A DNA stretch of 64,000 nucleotides from Lujinxingia litoralis (lineage in GTDB: Bacteria > Myxococcota_A > Bradymonadia > Bradymonadales > Bradymonadaceae). The notes below the pieces were generated by a model. That model had not been told where the DNA came from and did not search any database. It saw only the letters and a program-made list of their open reading frames with translations. Positions 18,607-27,516 of the stretch are shown here, piece after piece. Position numbers and translations under genes: made by a program. Position 1 is the stretch's first letter. Each line of letters begins with the position of its first letter. The stretch lies in the NCBI RefSeq assembly GCF_003260125.1, contig NZ_QHKO01000002.1, forward strand, positions 62,001 through 126,000. The letters are read 5' to 3'.

Positions 18607-19592
18607 GCACGGTCGCGTACCCGGAGCACGATCTTGCCAAGGGTTGCGTTGGCTGCCAGTCGCCCGTGAGCCTGTTCAGCGTCCTCGATGGGCAGGACCT
18701 CGTCGATGACGGGATGCAGCTCGCCTGTCGTCACGTGTGGCCAGATGCGTTCTTTGAAGGCGCGAGTTATCTCCTCTTTCTCGGCCAGCGAACGGCTGCG
18801 AAGCACTGAGCCTTTGATTTGGAGCCGCTTCATCAGAAGGCGGTTCAGGGCCAGGGGGGCTTTGGCGCCCCCGAGCAGCCCGATGACCACCAGACGCCCG
18901 CCGGTTGCCAGGCTCTTCATGTTGGCCTCTAAGTAGGTTCCGCCCACGGGATCGAGGATCACGTCGACGCCCTGTCCCCCGGTCCACTCTCGAACGATGG
19001 ACTCAAAGTCTTCGTTGTGGCGATCGATCGCGCGCTCGGCGCCGAGTGTTTGCAGGTGGTCGAGCTTCTCGGCGCTGGCGGTGCCGATGACCGGGTTTTG
19101 GGTGAGGCGACAGAGCTGGAGGGCGGCGGTGCCCACACCCGACGCCGCGGCATGGACCAGGACGCGCTCCCCGGGGCGGAGTTCTCCCTCCAGGTAGAGA
19201 TTTAAAAACGCGGTATAGAAGACTTCGGGCATCGCCGCTGCCTCTTCCATCGACATGGTGTCGGGCACCGGGAGGAGCAGGGAGGCCGGGCAGGTCACGT
19301 ACTCGGCATAGCCTCCGCCGGAGAGCAGCGCGCAGACACGGTCGCCTGGCGAGACGCCCTGGACATCCGCCGCGAGTTCTACCACCTCGCCGGCCGCCTC
19401 CAGGCCGAGGATTGCGCTGGCACCTTCGGGAACCGGGTAGCGGCCCCGTGCCTGTAGGAGATCGGCGCGGTTGCAGGCGGTGGCTTTCACTCGAATCAGG
19501 ACCTCCCCGGGGCCGGGGGCAGGTTTGGGGTGCGTTTGCCAGACCAACCTTGGCGAGTCTTCGTGGGGTTCAACGGCGATGGCCTTCATCAT
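18603..19592 (-). CDS. NAD(P)H:quinone oxidoreductase, medium-chain reductase family (PIG3-like)
   Basis: 329 residues. A zinc-free medium-chain dehydrogenase/reductase: N-terminal GroES-like domain with ATACNRADLLQARGRYP and PGDRVCALLSGGGYAEY, then the NADPH-binding domain with VLVHAAASGVGTAALQL and VDVILDPVGG. The NRADLLQ motif is typical of the TP53I3/PIG3 quinone reductase group. Probable role is one- or two-electron reduction of quinones or enals in the cytoplasm; the substrate is unknown. I chose the first of two adjacent ATG codons at 19592; a longer frame upstream has no family similarity. Confidence 0.88.
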   Translation of the reverse strand: MMKAIAVEPHEDSPRLVWQTHPKPAPGPGEVLIRVKATACNRADLLQARGRYPVPEGASAILGLEAAGEVVELAADVQGVSPGDRVCALLSGGGYAEYVTCPASLLLPVPDTMSMEEAAAMPEVFYTAFLNLYLEGELRPGERVLVHAAASGVGTAALQLCRLTQNPVIGTASAEKLDHLQTLGAERAIDRHNEDFESIVREWTGGQGVDVILDPVGGTYLEANMKSLATGGRLVVIGLLGGAKAPLALNRLLMKRLQIKGSVLRSRSLAEKEEITRAFKERIWPHVTTGELHPVIDEVLPIEDAEQAHGRLAANATLGKIVLRVRDRA

Positions 19593-19695
19593 GGGCTTGC
19601 TCGCAGGCGGGTTAAGGTTAATCTGAAGCGCCAGGGCCCCAGAGGTTGCACACCTGGAGGCCAACGACAACTGCAACGGACTCTGTGGAGACTTC

Positions 19696-20994
19696 ATGCG
19701 AGTAGCGATCACTCATGCCAATGCCGACTTCGACGCGTTGGCGTCTCTGGTGGCGACGACCCGGCTGTGGCCCGAGGTGCGTGCCGTGCTCGTGAGTCCG
19801 GTCACTCCCTCGGTCAAGCGATATCTGGCGCTGCATAAGGATAGCTTTGAGCTCCATAGCGTGGATGATCTGGTCGATGAGTCGATTGAGGAGCTCGTGG
19901 TGGTCGATACCCGGTCGAGGGCGAGGATCAAGCCCTATGCTTCGTTGCTGGAGCGTGCGGCCACGGTGCAGGTCTTCGATCATCACGCAGCCTCAGATGA
20001 CGACATCGACGCGCAGGTGGAGGTCGTCGAGCCCGTGGGGGCGTGCGTGACGCTGTTGTGCGAACGCCTGGAAGAGGCCGGGGTGGAGTTAAGTACCGGC
20101 GAGGCGACGCTCTTCATGCTGGGGCTCTACGCTGATACCGGGCGGCTGTCCTTTAGTAATACGACCACGCGGGACATTTTGGCGGCGGCCTACCTTCGCA
20201 AGCAGGGGGCGCGACTGGAGGTGGTCAACCGCTACCTTGAGCAGGAGTTCTCTCCGGAGCAGCAACGCTTGCTGGTTGAGGTCATGCGGGCGGCTCACGA
20301 GATCGAACGTGAGGGGTTGCGCTTTGCAGTGGCCGCCCACGTGGGGGAGGCCTATGTCAAAGGCGCGGCGGTGGTGGTGGAGCGCGTGCTCCAGCTTACC
20401 GGTGTCGACGCGCTGGTGCTGGTGGCGCAACAGAGTGGCTCGAAGGTTGCGCAGCTCATTGCGCGCAGTCACACCCGTCACCTCGATGTGTCTGCGTTAA
20501 TGGGAGAGTTTGGCGGGGGCGGGCATCCGGCCGCCGCGGCAGCCAAGGTCAAGCCGGGGGATGCCGCCGTATTGGAGGAAGCGTTGACTCAGCGGCTAAG
20601 TGTCTGGCCGGTGGATCCGCTGGATGTGGCCGATGTGATGAGTTCGCCGGTGCAGACGGTGTCTCATGAGACGCCACTCCAAGACCTCAGCCGCTGTCTG
20701 GATCGCTGGGGCGTGCACGGGATGCCGGTGGTGCGGGAGGGGAAAGTCGTGGGAGTGGTCTCGCGCCGCGATGTCGATCAGGCTGCTCGCCGCGGCGACT
20801 GGGCGGTACCGGTCGCCGGGTTTATGAGTCAGCGGGTCATCAGCGCTCGCCCCGATGAGCCACTGAGCGAGGCACTTCGACGTATGACCGAGCACGACAT
20901 TGGTAGGTTACCCGTCCTCGATGGTGACGCGCTTGTGGGCATCATCTCGCGTAGCGACGCGTTGCGCCGTCTCTACGGTGCGAGCGCCGAATAG
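19696..20994 (+). CDS. DHH phosphoesterase with tandem CBS domains
   Basis: 432 residues. An N-terminal DHH domain (THANADFDALAS at 6-17, VVVDTRS near 73, FDHH at 94-97), a DHHA1 domain with GEFGGGGHPAAAAA near 270, then two CBS domains (about 310-365 and 375-430, with VADVMSSPVQTV and VAGFMSQRVISA). This is the same order as the front half of the deltaproteobacterial CCA/A-adding tRNA nucleotidyltransferases, but the protein stops after the CBS pair with no nucleotidyltransferase domain. It may hydrolyse a small nucleotide or oligonucleotide, with CBS domains sensing adenylates; this is inference. Start ATG lies just after GGAGACTTC. Confidence 0.85.
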   Translation: MRVAITHANADFDALASLVATTRLWPEVRAVLVSPVTPSVKRYLALHKDSFELHSVDDLVDESIEELVVVDTRSRARIKPYASLLERAATVQVFDHHAASDDDIDAQVEVVEPVGACVTLLCERLEEAGVELSTGEATLFMLGLYADTGRLSFSNTTTRDILAAAYLRKQGARLEVVNRYLEQEFSPEQQRLLVEVMRAAHEIEREGLRFAVAAHVGEAYVKGAAVVVERVLQLTGVDALVLVAQQSGSKVAQLIARSHTRHLDVSALMGEFGGGGHPAAAAAKVKPGDAAVLEEALTQRLSVWPVDPLDVADVMSSPVQTVSHETPLQDLSRCLDRWGVHGMPVVREGKVVGVVSRRDVDQAARRGDWAVPVAGFMSQRVISARPDEPLSEALRRMTEHDIGRLPVLDGDALVGIISRSDALRRLYGASAE

Positions 20995-21095
20995 GCTTGC
21001 ACCTTTGAAGGGCCCTTGGATACCTTTTGAATCAGGCACTGGCGCGCACTCTGCGCGCCGCACCGATGAATGAAATTACCCTTAAGGAGTGATGG

Positions 21096-21242
21096 ATGGC
21101 CCCCAAACGTCGTCGCAAGAAAAAAGAGAGCGCCCAGCGTCATCGTGAGGCCGAGCAGTCCAAGAAATTCTTGATGCTCTTGCTGGGGCTGGGGGCGCTC
21201 TTTCTGGTGGGATTTGTGCTTTTGCAGGTCTTCGCCGGCTGA
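21096..21242 (+). CDS. 48-residue single-pass membrane microprotein
   Basis: A short gene with a clear ribosome site (AAGGAGTG) eight bases before its ATG. The first 20 residues are very basic (PKRRRKKK), followed by one hydrophobic helix (LMLLLGLGALFLVGFVLL) and three to five end residues. By the positive-inside rule the N-terminus should be cytoplasmic. It ends five bases before the stop of the convergent deoxynucleoside kinase gene. Function unknown; it could be a small regulator of a membrane complex. I support it because of the ribosome site and the sensible charge pattern. Confidence 0.65.
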   Translation: MAPKRRRKKKESAQRHREAEQSKKFLMLLLGLGALFLVGFVLLQVFAG

Positions 21243-21246
21243 GTTC

Positions 21247-21948
21247 TCAGTCGGCCTCTGAATCCATGGCCAGGGGGAGTTCTTCGTTTCTGGCGAGGTC
21301 GCGGTGGATGAACTCGGCGACCTCCTCCAGGAAGCGTTTGCGTTCTTGACCGCTGCGGAAGTCCCGGGAGGTGACATCGATCTCGAGCACGTCGAGGTTG
21401 TATTTGCGGCGAGCCACCTGGGCGAAGGTCTCGTAGTAGCCGTTGAGCCCCCGCAAAAAGTCGGTGGTGATGCCGCGTTCCTCTTCGCGGCCGCGTTCCG
21501 CGATGCGCTTGAGCAGCACGCGGGTGTCCGGGGTGTGAAGCAGGATCACCTTGTTGGGCTGTCGGATGGTGTGGTTGAAGCGCTTGAAGAAGTCGAAGTA
21601 CAGGTCGAGCTCGTTATCGGTCATATGACCGAGGCCGTGGAGGTACTTGGCAAAAATCTCGGGATCTTCGATCAGGGTGCGGTCCTGCACGCAGGAGGCG
21701 CGCATCCGGTCGATTTGCCCGTGATGCTCGACACGTCGCAGTAAGAACTCCATCTGGAGGGTGAAACTCCAGCGGGTCATGTCGCCGTAGTAGTCGCGTA
21801 AGAATCGGTTGTCGACGACCGGTTCATGAAAAAGTTCGCAACCAAAATGGCGGGCGATGATCTTGGCGGCGGTGCTTTTGCCGGCGCCGATATTGCCGGC
21901 CAATGCGATAAAGTGACGGGTGGGAGAGGTCATAACCAGCTCAGCCAT
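21247..21948 (-). CDS. Deoxynucleoside kinase
   Basis: About 233 residues of the deoxyadenosine/deoxyguanosine/deoxycytidine kinase family, which phosphorylates salvaged deoxynucleosides using ATP. P-loop ALAGNIGAGKST near residue 16-27; LFHEPVVDN contains the conserved Glu that binds the sugar; QDRTLIEDPEIFA replaces the usual DRS/ERS motif and holds the catalytic region; RIAERGREEERGIT is the lid with multiple arginines. The end is acidic. An in-frame ATG at 21933 is a possible alternative start. Neither has a strong ribosome site. Confidence 0.9.
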   Translation of the reverse strand: MAELVMTSPTRHFIALAGNIGAGKSTAAKIIARHFGCELFHEPVVDNRFLRDYYGDMTRWSFTLQMEFLLRRVEHHGQIDRMRASCVQDRTLIEDPEIFAKYLHGLGHMTDNELDLYFDFFKRFNHTIRQPNKVILLHTPDTRVLLKRIAERGREEERGITTDFLRGLNGYYETFAQVARRKYNLDVLEIDVTSRDFRSGQERKRFLEEVAEFIHRDLARNEELPLAMDSEAD

Positions 21949-22008
21949 GGTGAGAAGATTCAGGGTGCGGCGGCCGGCAGTGTAGTCGAGCGCCGGTTGT
22001 GCGCAAGA

Positions 22009-23211
22009 TCACTCTGCGGCGCGGTGGAGCCAGCGCCAGGACGCCAGCAGACCAAGCAGGGCGATGAGCTCCAGCCAGCCGGCGGCGAGAAAGGTTGTGG
22101 AGGCCCGGGTTTGGTCGAGCAGCAGTCCGCCCAGGCCGGCTCCCAGCGCGCCACCAAGCCCAAAAATCACCAGATAAAGTGCGGCCTGACCGGTGGCTCG
22201 TACGGCGGGCGGGACGCGCCGGTCCAGGATCTCCATCATAGCCACATAAAAGACGCCGTAGCTCACGCCGTGGATCAGCTGCACGGTCAGGAGCACGGGC
22301 AGGCTCAGAGTCGTGCCGGAGATAAACCACCGGCCGGCAGTCAACGCGATGCTCAACGCAAAGAGGGGCAGGGGGGCAAAGCGGCGGAAGATGCGCGGAG
22401 CCAGAGCGAAGGCGCCGATCTCTGCGGCGATGCCGAATCCCACGGCGAGCCCGGGGCTCCATGCCGGAAAGTCACGCTCTTCGCAGAGGAAGACCAAAAA
22501 GAGGTTGTAGGGCATCTGTGAGGCCCAGTGCAGTGCGGCGATGGCGAATATCACCACCAGGGGCAGCCGCCACAGTGTGCCGAACATGCTCCAGTCCGGA
22601 CGCGCCCGGCTTCGCTCTCGCTCCCCCGGCGGCAGCCCCAGGGTGGCCAGTGCGGTGAGCAGTGTGGCGATGACGAGCGCCCAGGGGGTGAGCGCGGCAA
22701 TGTCGGCGTGTGTGTGGGTCAGTCCCAGGGCTGCCGCTCCCAGGGCGGCCAGCCCAAAGCCCGCGGAACCGAAGGCGCGCAGGCGCGCGAAGCCTTCGGC
22801 GCCGGCCGCCCGCAGCGTCAGAGCATCGATCAGCGGAAGGGCACAGCCCGCGCTGACGGCGTAGGCGACGAGCACCGCGAGTAGCGCGCCGGGGGCGCTG
22901 ACAAAGGGGAGGGTGGCCACAGCGGCGACCCCGGCGATGAGGAGGCCCCGGGTGGTCGAGGTGAGGCGGTCTCGGCGGTCGGCAAAGGTGGCCCAGGCCG
23001 GGCTTGCCACGCTCTGGGCCAGGGTGCGCGCGGCGAAAATCAAGCCGATCGTGGCGCCACTTAGCCCCAGCGCCTCAAAATGACGCGGCAGGTAGGTGAA
23101 GATCAGCACCGTGGCCAACGAGGTGGTGTAGATCAGTGCGAGCGCGCCGGAGCGGGCCCCTCCCAGCGAGCTGTTAGCGTTGGGGGTCGGTGTCATGGGG
23201 GTGGAGCTCAC
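22009..23211 (-). CDS. MFS transporter (LacY/nucleoside-symporter-like group)
   Basis: 400 residues with about 12 hydrophobic helices. GLIFAARTLAQSV and ADRRDRLTSTTRGLLIAG match the loop-2 region of the MFS_1-like group (sugar or nucleoside proton symporters and related exporters), and RARPDWSMFG marks the central loop. The second half has EIGAFALAPRIFRR and GVSYGVFYVAMMEILDRRVP, as in this group. Substrate unknown; a nucleoside would fit the deoxynucleoside kinase directly downstream, but that is inference. Its start overlaps the upstream gene by 38 bases; an in-frame ATG at 23196 is an alternative. Confidence 0.87.
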   Translation of the reverse strand: MSSTPMTPTPNANSSLGGARSGALALIYTTSLATVLIFTYLPRHFEALGLSGATIGLIFAARTLAQSVASPAWATFADRRDRLTSTTRGLLIAGVAAVATLPFVSAPGALLAVLVAYAVSAGCALPLIDALTLRAAGAEGFARLRAFGSAGFGLAALGAAALGLTHTHADIAALTPWALVIATLLTALATLGLPPGERERSRARPDWSMFGTLWRLPLVVIFAIAALHWASQMPYNLFLVFLCEERDFPAWSPGLAVGFGIAAEIGAFALAPRIFRRFAPLPLFALSIALTAGRWFISGTTLSLPVLLTVQLIHGVSYGVFYVAMMEILDRRVPPAVRATGQAALYLVIFGLGGALGAGLGGLLLDQTRASTTFLAAGWLELIALLGLLASWRWLHRAAE

Positions 23212-24055
23212 GCAGACGTGCGGCCATCTCGGGGAGCGACTCCACCAGGTGGCGCAGCAGGTAACTCTGCATCACGAAGGTGGTCGAATAGACCAGGAAG
23301 TGAAGGTGCGGGTCGCCGACGCCTGGCACAAAGCGGGTCAGGGGGGCCTGGGGTTCGGTAGGGCCAGCCAGGCGTCCGCGAAGTGCTCTGAGGGTTCCGA
23401 TAGCCTTGGTGGCGGCGGCTTCCCCGGGAGGCTCCAGCGCGTCTCCCAGGGCCATCTGAGCGAGCACCTTAAAGCGCTCTGGTATCGTCGAGTCCTCGAC
23501 AAAGCTCTGGCGGCGAGGAGCCGAGGCCTCGGTGGGGGGGGGCGTGTCCTGATGCAAGGCCACGAGGGTTACGAGGAGGTCGAGGAGTTTGTCGCCCCCG
23601 CGCTGTTTAAAGTGCTCCAGCTCCGCGCTGCCCCAGACGCCCCGCGTCTCCGTCGGCATAAAAGGGGAGAGCGCGGCGGCGGCCTGCGACAGCGCCTCCA
23701 GGAAGGCCGGGTCCTGGAACATCGGACTGATCATCAGGCGCTGCATGACCTGGTCGCGGCCCTGTTCCTGATCGAGCCAGTCCAGAAACTCAAAAAAGAG
23801 TCCGGCATTCGGATCGAGTTTAAAGCCTCGTTCCATGCCCCATTGTGCCACCGAAGCCAGGACGGACTGCAGGGCCACGATCTGTTCGGGCTGGATTAGC
23901 TCGTGGGCGACTCGCCGGGCGAGTTGTTGGCCGGCCTGTTGTACGCGCCGGCCCACTTTGAGCACACCGCGTTTGCCTACCCGGCCCAGCGTTCGTACCG
24001 CCAGCGGGGGGGAGATGCGTGTGAGAAGCCCTTTGTCGGAGGAGTTGTCTTCCAT
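23174..24055 (-). CDS. Uncharacterised helical protein
   Basis: About 293 residues, mostly helical by composition, without signal peptide or transmembrane helix. Segments of interest: VGKRGVLKVGRRVQQAGQQL near 40, FFEFLDWLDQEQGRD, and a C-terminal end rich in aromatic and His residues (HLHFLVYSTTFVMQS). I do not recognise a family. I chose the ATG at 24055; a GTG at 24085 extends it by ten residues. It overlaps the MFS gene downstream by 38 bases and may be translationally coupled to it. Confidence 0.65.
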   Translation of the reverse strand: MEDNSSDKGLLTRISPPLAVRTLGRVGKRGVLKVGRRVQQAGQQLARRVAHELIQPEQIVALQSVLASVAQWGMERGFKLDPNAGLFFEFLDWLDQEQGRDQVMQRLMISPMFQDPAFLEALSQAAAALSPFMPTETRGVWGSAELEHFKQRGGDKLLDLLVTLVALHQDTPPPTEASAPRRQSFVEDSTIPERFKVLAQMALGDALEPPGEAAATKAIGTLRALRGRLAGPTEPQAPLTRFVPGVGDPHLHFLVYSTTFVMQSYLLRHLVESLPEMAARLRELHPHDTDPQR

Positions 24056-24283
24056 GATCTTTTGCGTGGGCCCGGACTCGGGCACGTCATTTGCTTGGCG
24101 GTAGACAATGTGTGTCTAGAGTTGGCCCGACGTGGGTGCATCGCTCGTCGCCACGCGGAGGTTGACGCCGCCGCGATGGCGCGCCAAAAGAGAGGTGCAC
24201 GATGTTAGCCACGGGGCAAGTTGTCAACGAGCGAGCCACGCTCACCAGAGTGGACGCCTCGGATCGAGGCCCAGGATAAAAAT

Positions 24284-26713
24284 ATGTCGCAAGACCAAGA
24301 AAGCACCGAAAATGAGCCCATGGAAATGAACCAGGACCTGGCGCTGCTGCCGCTGCGCAACACCGTGCTCTTTCCGCAGGTGGTGGTCCCCCTGGCCGTC
24401 GGGCGCCCCAAGAGCGTGCGTCTGATTGAGGAGGCGGTTAAAAACGAGAAGCCGATTGCCGTGCTCACTCAGCGTAACGCCGATACCGATGAGCCGGTGG
24501 TGGGCGACCTCTACGAGATCGGGACCATCGCGCGAATCCTCAAGGTCGTGAAGATCGCCAACGACAACTACAGCGTGATCATTCAGGGCCAGAAGCGCGT
24601 GCGCCTCAACGAGCTGCAGCAGGAGGACCCCTACTTTGTGGGGAACTTCGATGTGCTCGATGCCGGCGCTGAGCTTACGCCGGAGCAGCAGGTTGAGATT
24701 GAGGCACTCTTTCTCAACCTCAAGAGCACGGCCAAGCAGGTCGTCAAGTTCATCCCGGAGATGCCCAAGGAGGCCTCTCAGATGGTGGACGGGGTAAACG
24801 ATCCCGGTCAGCTCTGTGACTTCGTGGCGGCCAATATGGACATCGCCACCGAGGAGAAACAGGCGATTCTCGAGACCGTCGATCTTAAAGAGCGTCTGAC
24901 GATGGTGGTGACCTTGCTGGCTCGTCAGCTTGAAGTGCTGCGGGTTAGTGACAAAATCCAGAGCCAGATCAAAGAAGAGATCGATAAGAATCAGCGGGAG
25001 TACTACCTGCGCCAGCAGCTCAAGGCGATCAAGGAGCAGCTTGGCGAGCTCGACGGCGAAGGCGGTGACCTGGAAGATATCGCCCAGGCCATCGAGGAGG
25101 CAGACCTTCCCAAAGAGGTGGAAGATGTCTGCCGCAAGCAGATGAACCGCCTGCGCATGATGCAGCCCGCGTCCAGCGAGTATGGCGTCACGCGTACCTA
25201 CCTGGAGACGCTGCTCGATGTGCCCTGGGGTAAGTCCACTCAGGATAAGCTCGATATCAAGGAGGCGCGGGCAATCCTTGATGAAGACCACTACGACCTG
25301 GACAAGGTCAAAAAGCGCATCATTGAGTACCTGGCGGTCCGTAAGCTCAAAAACGACATGAAGGGACCGATCCTCTGCCTGGTCGGGCCTCCGGGTGTTG
25401 GTAAGACGAGTCTGGGACGCAGTGTGGCCCGAGCTCTGGGACGCAAGTTCGTGCGCATCAGTCTCGGTGGTGTGCATGATGAGTCGGAGATCCGTGGTCA
25501 CCGCCGCACCTACGTCGGTGCGCTCCCCGGGCGTATTGTTCAGGCGCTGCGCAAGGCGGGGACAAACAACCCGGTGTTCATGCTCGACGAGGTCGATAAG
25601 ATCGGGCGTGACTTCCGTGGAGACCCTTCCGCGGCGCTCTTGGAAGTGCTGGACCCGGCGCAGAACCACAACTTCTCAGACCACTATATGGAGGTGCCGG
25701 TTGACCTCTCCAACGTGCTCTTTGTTGCCACGGCCAACCAGCTCGATACGATTTCAGCGCCCCTGCGGGACCGTATGGATGTGATCGAGATCCCGGGCTA
25801 CACCGCTCAGGACAAGCACCATATCTCACGTCAGTATCTGATTCCCAAGGCGCTGGAGTCGCACGGCATTAGCGACGAAAACCTCAAGATCGACGATGAG
25901 GCGCTCGATATCATCATCCGCAATTACACCCGCGAGGCTGGTGTGCGTAGCCTGGAGCGGCGCGTCTCCGATATCGCGCGGGGAGTCGCGGTGAAAGTTG
26001 CCGAGAACCTCGATAAAGGCGGCGAGAGCGATGAGGTCAGCGTGCTCATTGAGGCTGGCGATGTCGCCGATTACCTGGGACCGGAGCGCTATCAGTACGA
26101 GGTCGCGCAGCGTACCTCGACTCCCGGGGTGGCCACCGGCCTTGCCTGGACAGCGGCCGGCGGTGACATCCTCTTCATCGAGTCCACGCGGATGCCCGGC
26201 AAGGGAGAGCTGGTGCTTACCGGCCAGCTCGGTGATGTGATGAAGGAGTCGGTGCGTGCTGCGCTCAGCTACATTCGCAGTCGGGCCGAAGACTACGGGC
26301 TGGCGCCGAACTTTATGCGCGAGAACGACATTCACATTCACGTGCCTGCCGGAGCCATTCCCAAAGATGGCCCTTCGGCCGGGATCACGATGTACATCTC
26401 GCTGCTGAGCCTGCTCACCGGTGTGAAGGTGCGCAGCGATGTGGCGATGAGCGGTGAGATCACGCTGCGCGGCAACGTGTTGCCGGTCGGTGGCATTAAA
26501 GAAAAGGTGTTGGCTGCCCATCGCTCGGGTATCAAACGCATCGTCCTTCCGGCACGCAATAAGAAGGACCTGATGGATGTCTCTGAAGACATTCAGAAGG
26601 AACTCGATTTCCATTTCGTGGAGCACGTGAGTGCGCTGCCCGAACTGGTCTTCGAAGAAGGTGCCTGGACCTTCGGTTCTCCGGAGCAGAGCGGAAAAGC
26701 ATCGGCTGAATGA
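24284..26713 (+). CDS. lon: ATP-dependent protease Lon (LonA)
   Basis: 809 residues. Lon degrades misfolded and regulatory proteins in the cytoplasm as a hexamer. N-terminal substrate domain begins near LALLPLRNTVLFPQVVVPL; coiled helices at about 230-320; AAA+ domain with Walker A GPPGVGKT near 367-374 and Walker B VFMLDEVDK; protease domain with the catalytic Ser in DGPSAGITM (near 697) and Lys in PVGGIKEKVLAA (near 737). I chose the ATG at 24284, with AGGA seven bases upstream, since a TTG 21 codons earlier adds residues that do not look like Lon. A strong terminator follows. Confidence 0.97.
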   Translation: MSQDQESTENEPMEMNQDLALLPLRNTVLFPQVVVPLAVGRPKSVRLIEEAVKNEKPIAVLTQRNADTDEPVVGDLYEIGTIARILKVVKIANDNYSVIIQGQKRVRLNELQQEDPYFVGNFDVLDAGAELTPEQQVEIEALFLNLKSTAKQVVKFIPEMPKEASQMVDGVNDPGQLCDFVAANMDIATEEKQAILETVDLKERLTMVVTLLARQLEVLRVSDKIQSQIKEEIDKNQREYYLRQQLKAIKEQLGELDGEGGDLEDIAQAIEEADLPKEVEDVCRKQMNRLRMMQPASSEYGVTRTYLETLLDVPWGKSTQDKLDIKEARAILDEDHYDLDKVKKRIIEYLAVRKLKNDMKGPILCLVGPPGVGKTSLGRSVARALGRKFVRISLGGVHDESEIRGHRRTYVGALPGRIVQALRKAGTNNPVFMLDEVDKIGRDFRGDPSAALLEVLDPAQNHNFSDHYMEVPVDLSNVLFVATANQLDTISAPLRDRMDVIEIPGYTAQDKHHISRQYLIPKALESHGISDENLKIDDEALDIIIRNYTREAGVRSLERRVSDIARGVAVKVAENLDKGGESDEVSVLIEAGDVADYLGPERYQYEVAQRTSTPGVATGLAWTAAGGDILFIESTRMPGKGELVLTGQLGDVMKESVRAALSYIRSRAEDYGLAPNFMRENDIHIHVPAGAIPKDGPSAGITMYISLLSLLTGVKVRSDVAMSGEITLRGNVLPVGGIKEKVLAAHRSGIKRIVLPARNKKDLMDVSEDIQKELDFHFVEHVSALPELVFEEGAWTFGSPEQSGKASAE

Positions 26714-26732
26714 CTGCGTATATCTGACGCAT

Positions 26733-26767
26733 AAAAAAAGGCCGCCCTTTAGGGCGGCCTTTTTTTA
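26733..26767. terminator. Rho-independent terminator of lon
   Basis: AAAAAAAGGCCGCCCT pairs with AGGGCGGCCTTTTTTT around a two-base loop. The T-run on the plus strand fits lon; the A-run on the other side allows use from the opposite direction. Confidence 0.93.
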
Positions 26768-26800
26768 TGGCCGGGCCGTCGCCATACACGGATGCGTATA

Positions 26801-26857
26801 TGCTATCCGATGCTGGATAGCAGAGCCTCCACTGGGACCGACGTCACAGGGAGGCTC
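26801..26857. other. Two hairpins downstream of greA
   Basis: TGCTATCC (26801-26808) pairs with GGATAGCA (26815-26822), and GAGCCTCC (26823-26830) pairs with GGAGGCTC (26850-26857). They lie between the lon terminator and the greA stop codon. Neither has a T-run on the minus strand, so they may stabilise the greA transcript end instead of ending it. Confidence 0.45.
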
Positions 26858-26867
26858 AAGCGTTGCC

Positions 26868-27341
26868 TTAGCGAAACTCGACTTCCATGATCTCGACGAC
26901 GCGGTCTCCGCCGGGAGCCTTGATCACACACTCATCACCCACCGACTTGGCGATGAGTGCGCGGGCAATCGGGCTGGAGAATGAGATCTTGAGGTCTTTG
27001 ATGTCAGCCTCGTCGTCGCCCACGATTTGGTAGGTCTTTTCTTCGTCGGTATCGATGAAGAAGACGGTCACATGTGCGCCGAAGACCACGCGGTCGCCGC
27101 TGAACTCGGTGGGGTCGACCACTTGAGCATGAGCCAGCTTGCCTTCGATTTCGCGGATGCGCCCCTCTACGAAGCCCTGTTTGTCTTTGGCGGCGTGATA
27201 CTCGGCGTTTTCTTTGAGGTCGCCGTGAGCACGGGCCTCTTCGATCTCTTGAACGATGCGGGGCCGCTCCACCTTCTTTAAGTTGTCGAGTTCGTCACGC
27301 AGCCGGCGGTGGCCTTCGACGGTCATCGGGATTTTCTGCAT
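26868..27341 (-). CDS. greA: Transcription elongation factor GreA
   Basis: 157 residues, exactly the family size. GreA enters the RNA polymerase secondary channel and stimulates cleavage of backtracked RNA. N-terminal coiled coil: [18 protein letters not shown], and the tip carries the acidic pair in [21 protein letters not shown]. The C-terminal FKBP-like domain follows, with [20 protein letters not shown] longer frame upstream is Pro/His/Arg-rich and unrelated; the ATG at 27341 has GAGG upstream. It sits downstream of carB, an arrangement also found in many proteobacteria (carAB-greA). Confidence 0.96.
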   Translation of the reverse strand: MQKIPMTVEGHRRLRDELDNLKKVERPRIVQEIEEARAHGDLKENAEYHAAKDKQGFVEGRIREIEGKLAHAQVVDPTEFSGDRVVFGAHVTVFFIDTDEEKTYQIVGDDEADIKDLKISFSSPIARALIAKSVGDECVIKAPGGDRVVEIMEVEFR

Positions 27342-27410
27342 AGCAGTGCCTCGTTTTCGGCATGAGTTTGCGGCAGCGCCATGAGGGGCTGCTCCGGTGG
27401 GTAAAAAAAC

Positions 27411-27441
27411 GCCCCCATCGTGGCGAGCCAGGATGGGGGGC
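27411..27441 (-). terminator. Rho-independent terminator of carB
   Basis: On the minus strand GCCCCCCATCC and the matching GATGGGGGC arm form a stem followed by a run of seven T. It lies between carB and greA, so greA may need its own promoter or readthrough. Confidence 0.8.
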
Positions 27442-27460
27442 GAGATGTGCAAAAGGTGAC

Positions 27461-27481
27461 GACGCACTCGGTGAGTGCGTC
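27461..27481. repeat. Perfect inverted repeat in the carB-greA gap
   Basis: GACGCACTC and GAGTGCGTC are exact complements separated by three bases. It lies between the carB stop and the carB terminator, and upstream of greA. It could be an RNA hairpin protecting the carB 3' end or an operator for greA. Confidence 0.55.
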
Positions 27482-27516
27482 GATGTCTTAGAGTATGGGC
27501 CAGCTTGCGCCCGAGA

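Noticed and set aside
24102..24118. TAGACA-5-TGTCTA inverted repeat upstream of lon as a heat-shock operator
   Set aside because: It does not match CIRCE (TTAGCACTC-9-GAGTGCTAA) or a recognisable sigma32 promoter; six-base arms are too short to call.
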